Below, in pieces: positions 1 to 5,863 of a stretch of DNA of 6,553 nt (positions within the stretch are counted from its first letter, which is position 1; every line of letters begins with the position of its first letter). Location: positions 1 to 6,553 of the forward strand of contig JAKRSE010000355.1 in the NCBI GenBank assembly GCA_022402505.1, given 5' to 3'. The notes beneath the pieces were generated by a model that did no database searches, was not told the DNA's origin, and saw only the letters and a program-made list of their open reading frames with translations. The position numbers were made by a program, and so were the translations under genes. The DNA is from Fimbriimonadaceae bacterium (GTDB taxonomy: Bacteria; Armatimonadota; Fimbriimonadia; Fimbriimonadales; Fimbriimonadaceae).

Positions 1-2
1 TC

Positions 3-2495
3 GAGTTCTTCGGCCACGAGATCTGCGCCGACAACGAGATGATCGGGTACGAGGAGCTGGTCGCCTATTGGCAGGCCCTTGCCGCTTCCACAGGCCGCCT
101 GAAGATGATCCGTCTCGGGACGACCTCCGAAGGGCAGGATCAATGGATGGCGGTCGTCAGCGATCCCGCCAACCTGGCCCGGCTCGACCAGATCCGAGCC
201 GGATCTCGGACGCTCGCCCTGGCCCGGAGCCTCCCGACCGAGGACGAAGCCCGCCGCCACGTTCGCCGACTCCCGGCAACCGTCTGGCTGGATGGAGGCA
301 TCCACAGCACCGAAGCCCTGGCCCACCAGCAGCTGGCCGAGGCCGCCTTCCGCCTCACCACCCGCGAGACCGAGGAGAACCGCCGCTTCCTGCGCGACTG
401 CCTCATCCTGCTGCCCCACATCAACCCGGACGGGCATCGGCTGGTGGCCGACTGGTTCAACCGCCGATCGGTGCCGGCGGAGCGGTCGATGGCCGGGCTC
501 CCGAGGCTCTACCAGAAGTACGCGGGCCACGACAACAACCGCGACTGGTACCAGATGAACCTGCTGGAGACCCGAAACGTCAGTCGGGCCCTCTACCACG
601 ACTGGTTCCCGCAGCTGCTCTTCAACCACCACCAGACCTCGCCGGCCGGCACGATCATGTACCTGCCGCCGTTCCGCGACCCCTACAACACCCACATCGA
701 CCCGATCATCCAGACGGCGACGGAGGCGATGGGCGCGCACCTGCACCAGAGGCTGGTCGCCGAAGGCAAGGCCGGGACGGTGATGCGGGACGGAGCCGGA
801 TTCAGCGCCTGGTGGAACGGCGGGCTGAGGACCACCGCCTACTTCCACAACATCATCGGAATCCTCTCGGAGACCTTCGGAACCCCGAACCCCAGCCAGG
901 TGCCCTTCCGCCTGGACCGGCAGCTGCCCAGCACCGACCTGCCGATGCCCGCCGCCGCCGGTCCCTGGCGATGGCGGCAGTCCCTCGAGTACGTCATGTC
1001 GGCCAACGACGCCATGCTGGACTACGCCTCCCGAAACCGGGAGAAGCTCCTCCTGACCAAGTGGCGGGCGGCAAGGAACTCGATCGAACGGGGCTCCCGA
1101 GACTCCTGGACCCGCTACCACGGCCGCCTGAACGAACACGGCGCCGAGGCCCTCTCCCGGCCGGACTTCCGCGACCCCCGGGCCTTCGTCGTCTCGGCGC
1201 GACAGACCGATTTCGGGACGGCTCAGAAGTTTCTGGAGATCCTCCGGCTTGGCGGCGTGGAGGTTCGCCGGATCGAAGACGGCGAGCGAAAGGGCGACTG
1301 GGTGGTCTTCACGGATCAGGCGTATCGGCCGCACATCCTGGACATGTTTGAACCCCAGGACCACCCGAACAAGCTGCGGTTCCCGGGCGGCCCTCCGATC
1401 CCGCCCTACGACACCGCCGGCTACACCCCCGCCCTCCAGATGGGCGTCGCCTTCGATCGGCTGCTTGATCGGCCCGACCTGAAGACGAGCCTCTGGCAGA
1501 CGCCGATCTCCGCCGATGCCTCCGGGGTTCCGGGGCGACGGCTCGCCGGCCCGATCTCGCAGAACGACAGCCACGGTCTCGCCTTCCGCGCCCTGGCCCA
1601 GGGCCTGACCGCCACCCGGACGGACCAGGAGATCGTGATCGAAGGGCCTGCCGACCGCCTGCAGAGCCTGGTGAACCAGATGCCGGCGGGTCGATTCTCC
1701 TGGTCGGAAGCCGGCGGCGGCGAGCGGCTCAAGCTCCCCAAGGTCGCTCTGCTGGACGTCTACGGCGGCCGCCAGCCGATCGGCTGGGCATCCTGGATGC
1801 TGGACCACTTCGGCATCCCGTTTGAGGCCGTCTATCCGCCTCAGATCGACCGCGGCGATCTGACCTCCGGCGGGTTCGATGCGATTCTGATCGTCGGCGG
1901 CCTGATCCCGGCCCGGGACGGTCAGGGCGGAACATCCGGCATGGCGAACGATCCGACGATCCCGTTCCAGCTGCGGCGCCAGATGGGGGCCATCTCCGTC
2001 GGCCGCACCGTCGCCGAACTGCGCCGATTCGCCGAAGCGGGTGGACATGTTCTTGCCATCGGATCCTCGGCGGCCCGGCTCGCCGAGCACTTCGAACTGC
2101 CCGTCGTCACCGGACCCCGCGGCGAGGATGGTCGGCCCCTCTCGACCGAACGTCACTTCGTCCCCGGGTCGCTGATGCGCCTGAACCTCAATCGGACGCC
2201 CCTCACCGCCGGCCTCCCGGACCAGATCCACGCGATGGTGGACGAGAGTCCGAGCTTCAAGCTGTCGGCCGGCTCTGCACCGGGGGCTGCGGTCGGCGAG
2301 TGGCGGGCGGAGCGGCTTCTCTCCTCGGGCTGGGCTCTGGGAGAGGACGCATACAAGGGGAGCGCGGCGATGGTCGATCTGCCGGTCGGGAGCGGCCGGA
2401 CCGTCCTTTACGGCCCCGAGGCGATCTTCCGGGGTCAGCAGCACGCCGCGTTCAAGCTGATCTTCAACGCCCTCTGGCGCTCGGCAGAAGATTGA
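3..2495 (+). CDS. M14-family zinc carboxypeptidase-like protein with C-terminal GATase1-like domain (5' partial)
   Basis: A probable exported zinc metallopeptidase of family M14. The frame is open to the left edge and codes for FFGHEICAD before the first ATG at 39, a segment typical of the N-terminal part of these long M14 proteins. The true start, with any signal peptide, is therefore upstream. Numbering from the ATG at 39, the expected active-site elements are present: zinc ligands in HSTE (H89, E92), an NPDG turn, GHDNNRDW carrying the Asn-Arg substrate-binding pair, a third zinc ligand in NHHQ (probably H198), and the likely catalytic Glu in ILSETFG (E278). From about residue 565 a second domain begins (KVALLDVYGG, FDAILIVGG, GGHVLAIGSS), resembling a class I glutamine amidotransferase fold. 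The expected nucleophile region reads GSS without cysteine, so glutaminase activity is unlikely. The peptidase should be intact; its substrate is unknown. The gene converges on the lipoprotein gene. Confidence 0.9.
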   Translation, partial: EFFGHEICADNEMIGYEELVAYWQALAASTGRLKMIRLGTTSEGQDQWMAVVSDPANLARLDQIRAGSRTLALARSLPTEDEARRHVRRLPATVWLDGGIHSTEALAHQQLAEAAFRLTTRETEENRRFLRDCLILLPHINPDGHRLVADWFNRRSVPAERSMAGLPRLYQKYAGHDNNRDWYQMNLLETRNVSRALYHDWFPQLLFNHHQTSPAGTIMYLPPFRDPYNTHIDPIIQTATEAMGAHLHQRLVAEGKAGTVMRDGAGFSAWWNGGLRTTAYFHNIIGILSETFGTPNPSQVPFRLDRQLPSTDLPMPAAAGPWRWRQSLEYVMSANDAMLDYASRNREKLLLTKWRAARNSIERGSRDSWTRYHGRLNEHGAEALSRPDFRDPRAFVVSARQTDFGTAQKFLEILRLGGVEVRRIEDGERKGDWVVFTDQAYRPHILDMFEPQDHPNKLRFPGGPPIPPYDTAGYTPALQMGVAFDRLLDRPDLKTSLWQTPISADASGVPGRRLAGPISQNDSHGLAFRALAQGLTATRTDQEIVIEGPADRLQSLVNQMPAGRFSWSEAGGGERLKLPKVALLDVYGGRQPIGWASWMLDHFGIPFEAVYPPQIDRGDLTSGGFDAILIVGGLIPARDGQGGTSGMANDPTIPFQLRRQMGAISVGRTVAELRRFAEAGGHVLAIGSSAARLAEHFELPVVTGPRGEDGRPLSTERHFVPGSLMRLNLNRTPLTAGLPDQIHAMVDESPSFKLSAGSAPGAAVGEWRAERLLSSGWALGEDAYKGSAAMVDLPVGSGRTVLYGPEAIFRGQQHAAFKLIFNALWRSAED

Positions 2496-2510
2496 TGCTC
2501 CCGAAAAGCA

Positions 2511-2551
2511 GTTCCGGCTCCTCGCCCCAGGAGGGGGTGTGGAGCCGGAAC
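2511..2551 (-). terminator. Probable intrinsic terminator of the lipoprotein gene
   Basis: A perfect 11-bp inverted repeat, GTTCCGGCTCC (2511-2521) and GGAGCCGGAAC (2541-2551), encloses a 19-nt loop that can itself pair CCCC (2525-2528) with GGGG (2533-2536). Read on the minus strand, the stem is followed by TGCTTTTC, so a short U-run comes three bases after it. This suits a rho-independent terminator for the leftward lipoprotein transcript. On the plus strand no U-run follows the stem, so its effect on the M14 transcript is less certain. Confidence 0.6.
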
Positions 2552-2558
2552 AGGTCAG

Positions 2559-2577
2559 GGCCGGCCTGAGGCCGGCC
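2559..2577. repeat. GGCCGGCC inverted repeat between convergent genes
   Basis: Two copies of the self-complementary octamer GGCCGGCC (2559-2566 and 2570-2577) flank TGA, giving an 8-bp all-GC stem with a 3-nt loop on either strand. It lies just past the stop of the lipoprotein gene and 7 bp from the larger hairpin at 2511-2551. No U-run follows on either strand. It may help block read-through or protect the 3' ends of both transcripts. Confidence 0.55.
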
Positions 2578-2586
2578 AATCAGGAA

Positions 2587-2709
2587 TTACTCGCCCTCGG
2601 GAGCCGGGGTCTCAGCAGCCGGCTCGGCCGGGGCCTCTCCGCCGGCGCAGCCGGCGACGAAGGCACCCATCAGGGGCAGAGCGGCCAGAACGATCAGAAG
2701 CTTCTTCAT
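2587..2709 (-). CDS. Small acidic Ala/Pro/Glu-rich lipoprotein, 40 aa
   Basis: A predicted lipid-anchored small protein. MKK forms a charged N-region, residues 4-16 are hydrophobic, and VAGC at 18-21 fits a lipobox, so signal peptidase II would leave a lipidated Cys21. The mature chain is only 20 residues. It is made mainly of Ala, Pro, Gly and Glu, has five Glu and no Lys or Arg, and is probably disordered. The ATG at 2709 was chosen because GGAGGAG lies 7 nt upstream and the signal peptide begins there. The same frame stays open to 3135, but that extension runs antisense through the neighbouring gene and would bury the signal peptide. The gene has its own promoter and terminator and is monocistronic. 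Very short lipoproteins of this style are common in planctomycete genomes; the function is unknown. Confidence 0.85.
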   Translation of the reverse strand: MKKLLIVLAALPLMGAFVAGCAGGEAPAEPAAETPAPEGE

Positions 2710-2716
2710 TTTATTT

Positions 2717-2723
2717 CTCCTCC
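2717..2723 (-). promoter_or_regulatory. Strong Shine-Dalgarno of the lipoprotein gene
   Basis: The minus strand reads GGAGGAG, then the 7-nt A-rich spacer AAATAAA, then ATG at 2709. This is the best ribosome binding site in the window and fixes the start of the 40-residue lipoprotein. Confidence 0.85.
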
Positions 2724-2729
2724 GAATTT

Positions 2730-2764
2730 GCCAGATCGACTCTGGCGACGTGGATTGCTCCACG
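2730..2764 (-). promoter_or_regulatory. Two tandem hairpins in the lipoprotein mRNA leader
   Basis: The leader downstream of the predicted transcription start contains two compact stem-loops. The first (2764-2749, read leftward) is CGTGGA-GCAA-TCCACG, a 6-bp stem closed by a GNRA-type tetraloop; it would sit at the very 5' end of the RNA. The second (2746-2730) is GCCAGA-GTCGA-TCTGGC, a 6-bp stem with a 5-nt loop. Both lie upstream of the Shine-Dalgarno sequence and leave it free. A role in mRNA stability or regulation is inferred from their position; no known riboswitch class was recognised. Confidence 0.6.
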
Positions 2765-2769
2765 CGGCT

Positions 2770-2798
2770 ATGATACTGAATCGAGGGCATCCTGTCAA
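2770..2798 (-). promoter_or_regulatory. Sigma-70-type promoter of the lipoprotein gene
   Basis: The minus strand carries a perfect -35 hexamer TTGACA (2798-2793), a 17-bp spacer and a -10 hexamer TATCAT (2775-2770), one mismatch from TATAAT. Transcription should start near 2763-2765, giving a leader of about 54 nt. The combination suggests high, housekeeping-type expression. On the plus strand an overlapping TATGAT (2769-2774) is present, but no matching -35 was found for the divergent gene. Confidence 0.8.
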
Positions 2799-2878
2799 GC
2801 GGGCCGGCTGAGGATGGTCCCCTGAGCCTCCGACAATCCAGGGTGCCGGGCTCTTCCAAGCCCTGCGGCACCATCGGC

Positions 2879-3871
2879 ATGGCAGCCCGCAAGTCCCGAC
2901 CCATCTCCGCCGAGACGGGCGCAACTCCCACCACCGACCAGGCTTTGGGCTGGTCGGAGGAGGGCGTGGATGCCGGCAGATCTGACGGTTTTCGCGACTT
3001 CGATCCGGCCGAGTTCGCCGCCGAAATGGAAGCCGCTCTGGCCGATCCCGTCCCGATCGACCTGGCCGCTGAACTCGCAGCCGAGGACCCCGAGCCGGAA
3101 GAGGAGCCCGAATACAACCGGCTCGACCAGATCAACGCCCAGGACCCCTACGCGATGCTGGTGACCTCGCATCCGGAGATGGTCGATTCGATCGTCTCCT
3201 TCAACGAGGAGAATCCGGCCGACTTCCTGGTCGAAGACCGGTTCCATGCCGCGCTCACCCGCTGGCGGCCTTCGCCGAAGCGGCCGGAATCTCCGGTCCT
3301 GGACGAAGACGAGCTCCGACCGGTTCTGCCCCTGGACGCCGGAATCGAGTTCGAAGGAGAGCTTCGGCCCAAGGTCGCGGGCGATTCCGAGCCGCAGTTT
3401 GAGGGAGAGCTCCGGCCGAAGCTCGATGCTGCCGAACGTCCCAGACCCGAACCCCTGCCGAGCGAGCCGGAAGACCCCTGGGACGCCCCGAGCCGGCCGT
3501 TCACGACGGCGGAGGAGGAACCGGAGACGGCCGGGACCGCCCTCTGGTCGAAGGCAGCCGTCGCGGCCACGCCCAGGCATCTGGCCGTCGGTGCCCTCGC
3601 CCTGCCGACCGACCTTCAGGGGGAACGGCTGACCCTCCACGTGGCCAAACCCTTCGATGAAGCGGCCCTGAACCGGCTGCGCGAAGAGACCGGTTTGGAG
3701 CTGGAAATCTTGCCGGCTCCGATTCAAATCGTCGTCGAAGGCCTGCGGGAAGCCTATCGGGACACCGATGATTACGACGAACGGATGTCTCTGCTTGAGG
3801 GCGCCGGGGAGCGACAGATTCCCTGGTGGCGACGAGCAACCGACCGATGGATGGGAAGAAAACGGGCATGA
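2879..3871 (+). CDS. Acidic repeat-containing protein with C-terminal GspE/MshE N-terminal-like domain
   Basis: Not recognised as a named protein. Numbering from the ATG at 2879 (330 aa), the N-terminal two thirds are rich in Glu, Asp, Pro and Ala and probably largely disordered. One more ordered stretch sits near residues 90-125 (DPYAMLVTSHPEM, FNEENPADFLVEDRF). Three copies of an ELRP unit follow with a 16-residue period from residue 145. Residues of about 233-300 (ERLTLHVAKPFDEAALNRL, ETGLELEILPAP, EGLREAYR) resemble the second half of the MshEN/T2SSE N-terminal domain found at the front of GspE, PilB and MshE ATPases. No ATPase core follows; the chain ends in a basic, Trp-rich tail (IPWWRRATDRWMGRKRA). 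The start is uncertain: GTG 2843 is possible, and GTG 2966 has the best Shine-Dalgarno (GGAGG at 2956-2960). The gene overlaps the next by ATGA, so the two products probably work together. The domain assignment rests on pattern resemblance only. Confidence 0.75.
   Translation: MAARKSRPISAETGATPTTDQALGWSEEGVDAGRSDGFRDFDPAEFAAEMEAALADPVPIDLAAELAAEDPEPEEEPEYNRLDQINAQDPYAMLVTSHPEMVDSIVSFNEENPADFLVEDRFHAALTRWRPSPKRPESPVLDEDELRPVLPLDAGIEFEGELRPKVAGDSEPQFEGELRPKLDAAERPRPEPLPSEPEDPWDAPSRPFTTAEEEPETAGTALWSKAAVAATPRHLAVGALALPTDLQGERLTLHVAKPFDEAALNRLREETGLELEILPAPIQIVVEGLREAYRDTDDYDERMSLLEGAGERQIPWWRRATDRWMGRKRA
3305..3424 (+). repeat. 48-bp in-frame tandem repeat (three ELRP units)
   Basis: The codons for ELRP recur at 3311, 3359 and 3407, exactly 48 bp apart, each preceded by E-D/G. 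The second and third units share FEGELRPK. The first unit (EDELRPV) has diverged. Because the period is a multiple of three, the repeat adds 16-residue units without shifting frame. The third copy fades after about 3424. Confidence 0.7.
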
Positions 3872-4668
3872 AGACCTTTGCGGTGGCAAGCGGAAAGGGC
3901 GGGACGGGCAAGACGATGCTCTCCGCCAACCTGGCGGCGTCGCTGGCGCTGGACGGTCGCCCGGTCACCGTCCTGGATGCCGACCTGGGACTGGCCAACG
4001 CCGACATCGCCATGGGCCTGAACCCCGAGGTGACCCTGAAGCATGTGGTCCGTGGACAGGCCGAGCTGAAGGACACCCTGATCGAAGGTCCGGCCGGGCT
4101 TCGACTGATTCCCGGAGGGTCCTCTGTCGCCGAACTGGCGGGAATGGGGACGGACCAGATCATCGGACTCATCGACCGGGTCAAGCAGCTCTGCCGACCC
4201 GACGAATGGCTGATCATCGACGCCGCCGCCGGAATCCACGACACGGTCATGGCCTTCCTGACCTCCGCCGATGAGGTCTGCCTGATCTGCACCCCGGATC
4301 CGAGCAGCCTCATCGACGCATACGCCACCGCCAAGCAGTTGGGGCGGCTCAGGCCGACCCTCCCGATCGCCGTGATCGTCAACCAGACCGATTCTCAGCG
4401 GCACGGGGTCCTCGTCTTCGAGAGGCTCAAGCTGATCTGCGGCCAGTTTCTCAGCACCGATCTCCGCTACGCGGGGGCCGTGCGCCGTGACGATGGAGTC
4501 GTCGCCGCCACCCGGATGCGCCGGCTGATCCTGCTGGAAGACCCCAGCAACCCCGCCGCTCAGGACATCGAAGACGCGGCCGGAATGCTCTTCCACCACC
4601 GCCTTCCGGACCGGCGCGACGACAACCTTATCGACAAGTTCAAAGCCGCCTTCAAGAAGACCGCCTGA
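3868..4668 (+). CDS. FlhG/FleN-like MinD-family P-loop ATPase
   Basis: A 266-aa MinD/ParA-superfamily ATPase closest in pattern to FlhG (FleN/YlxH), proteins that dimerise on ATP at the membrane and control the number or position of polar machines. Visible motifs: deviant Walker A SGKGGTGKT (signature K10, P-loop K15), switch I LDADLGLANAD (D37, D39), Walker B WLIIDAAAG (D118) and the family segment CTPDPSSLIDAYA (141-153). The C-terminus (about 253-266, NLIDKFKAAFKK) could form an amphipathic helix with Leu, Ile and Phe on one face and Lys on the other, like the membrane-targeting helix of MinD-type proteins. The ATG at 3868 was chosen because it begins right at the first beta strand and overlaps the upstream stop as ATGA; in-frame GTG 3826 and ATG 3847 would add residues overlapping the previous gene. 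A weak GGGA lies upstream, consistent with translational coupling. No flhF, flhA or other flagellar gene is adjacent in the window, so the flagellar role is open. Confidence 0.88.
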   Translation: MKTFAVASGKGGTGKTMLSANLAASLALDGRPVTVLDADLGLANADIAMGLNPEVTLKHVVRGQAELKDTLIEGPAGLRLIPGGSSVAELAGMGTDQIIGLIDRVKQLCRPDEWLIIDAAAGIHDTVMAFLTSADEVCLICTPDPSSLIDAYATAKQLGRLRPTLPIAVIVNQTDSQRHGVLVFERLKLICGQFLSTDLRYAGAVRRDDGVVAATRMRRLILLEDPSNPAAQDIEDAAGMLFHHRLPDRRDDNLIDKFKAAFKKTA

Positions 4669-4731
4669 TCGGCTCGGCCAAGGGCCCCCTTTCGGACTCT
4701 TCGAGGCCTCGCCTTGCCAGACTGAAGGGCG

Positions 4732-5838
4732 ATGATCGCCGGACTGCTCGCCATCGCCCTGCCCGTCCCGCCGCCGGTCACGGTTCAGACCCTGGAGATT
4801 CCCGGCCCGAACCGGGTCCACATCGCCCGGATCGATCTGAACCAACCTGGCCTCGATCTTCTGCCTGTCGCGGGCTTCGACAATCTTCGGGCCCGGGAGA
4901 GGCCAAGCCGGATTCATGAGCGGCTGAAAGCCAAGGGTCTGACCGTGCTGGCGGTGATCAATGCCGACTTCGGCACTCTGCAGCCCGGCTACGGCGGCCC
5001 CCGCAACAGCCCCCACAGCCTGCTGATCCGCGACGGGGTCCTCTGGAACTCCGCCTCCACCCGTCCGAGCCTCGCGAGGCTCGCCGACGGCCGCACCGTG
5101 ATCTCCACTTTCCGCACAGACATCCGCCTGGAGCCGGACTCGGGCGGGGCCGCCCTGGCGATCGAACGGTTCAACCACTGGCAGCCCTTTGATCGGGCTG
5201 CCCTCTTCGGCCCCCAGTGGGTCATCACCGAGGAGCGGCCGATCAACATGACCGAGGTTCAGTTCTCCCTGGACGGCCCGATCCGACCGAACGGGCGGGT
5301 CCTGGCCGTGGTGGAAGACGTGGCCGACACTCGAGGAGGCGTCGTGGTTCCTCCTGGACGCGTTCGATTGCAGGTGCTTCGCGGGAGCCCGGAAGCGGCG
5401 AGATTCGCCGTCGGTCAAAGATGGACCCTTGCTTCGGAGACCGAGCCCTTCCCCGCAGTCCGGCAGGCGATCGGCGGGGGGCCCACCATTGTCACGGAAG
5501 GAAGGCCCGATGTCAGAGCCGAGTCCGAGGGGTTCGCGCCGGGATTTTCGGAGGCGCGGCACCCGAGGTCCGCCATCGGGCTCGACCGCTCCGGCGGCGT
5601 CCTGATCCTGGCGGTGGTGGACGGCCGCCGGCCGGGGAGGTCCATCGGCGTCACCCTTCCCGAACTGGCCGAGATCATGATCGAGAACGGCGCATGGGTG
5701 GCGATGAACGCCGACGGGGGCGGATCATCCACCCTGATCGTGGACGGAAAGATCATCAACGAGCCCTCGGATGAATCCGGCGAGCGGACCACGACCTCCA
5801 GCCTGGCCGTCGTCGTGCATCCGCCGACCCGGCCCTAG
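4732..5838 (+). CDS. Phosphodiester glycosidase family protein (NAGPA-like domain)
   Basis: A 368-aa protein with a C-terminal domain of the NAGPA family, named after the lysosomal enzyme that uncovers mannose-6-phosphate by removing GlcNAc from a phosphodiester. Bacterial members are thought to cleave sugar phosphodiesters, for instance in cell-surface polymers. Family landmarks are in order: an N-terminal region with VINADFGT (about 80-90), IGGGPTIV (247-254), HPRSAIG (277-283), VVDGR (295-299), NADGGGSST (326-334) and a closing INEPSDESGERTT. The usual NLDGGGS is here NADGGGS, with the acidic and glycine residues kept. The ATG at 4732 is the first possible start after an in-frame TGA at 4723. 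The first 15 residues are hydrophobic but carry no Lys or Arg, so export is plausible though the signal peptide is atypical. It lies 63 bp after the ATPase gene on the same strand and converges on the UvrA gene with a 25-bp gap. Confidence 0.88.
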   Translation: MIAGLLAIALPVPPPVTVQTLEIPGPNRVHIARIDLNQPGLDLLPVAGFDNLRARERPSRIHERLKAKGLTVLAVINADFGTLQPGYGGPRNSPHSLLIRDGVLWNSASTRPSLARLADGRTVISTFRTDIRLEPDSGGAALAIERFNHWQPFDRAALFGPQWVITEERPINMTEVQFSLDGPIRPNGRVLAVVEDVADTRGGVVVPPGRVRLQVLRGSPEAARFAVGQRWTLASETEPFPAVRQAIGGGPTIVTEGRPDVRAESEGFAPGFSEARHPRSAIGLDRSGGVLILAVVDGRRPGRSIGVTLPELAEIMIENGAWVAMNADGGGSSTLIVDGKIINEPSDESGERTTTSSLAVVVHPPTRP

Positions 5839-5863
5839 CAGAAACCTCAAAAGGCCTCTTGGT

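Noticed and set aside
68..1351. A 427-codon plus-strand frame inside the M14 gene
   Set aside because: The Arg/Pro-rich translation has no motif and is an out-of-frame shadow of the peptidase.
2769..2774. Plus-strand TATGAT as a -10 for the acidic protein gene
   Set aside because: No acceptable -35 lies 16-18 bp upstream; the match arises because the minus-strand -10 is nearly palindromic.
2795..3889. A 364-codon minus-strand open frame opposite the acidic protein gene
   Set aside because: The plus-strand frame has the in-frame repeat, the domain resemblance and the ATGA overlap with the next gene. The minus-strand frame shows no family motif and would overlap the lipoprotein promoter.
4669..4731. 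Possible terminator (AAGGG-CC-CCCTT at 4680-4691) or palindrome CGAGGCCTCG (4702-4711) between the ATPase and glycosidase genes
   Set aside because: The stems are short with loops too small to fold well and no U-run follows. The gap may simply be transcribed through.
3772..5562. A 596-codon open frame on the minus strand
   Set aside because: It runs antisense through the FlhG-like and glycosidase genes, both of which have clear family motifs. Its translation is low-complexity with no recognisable domain, as expected from high-GC shadow frames.
5839..5863. Shared terminator between the glycosidase and UvrA genes
   Set aside because: AAAAGGCCTCTT is partly self-complementary but has no loop and a mismatch; not convincing as a terminator.
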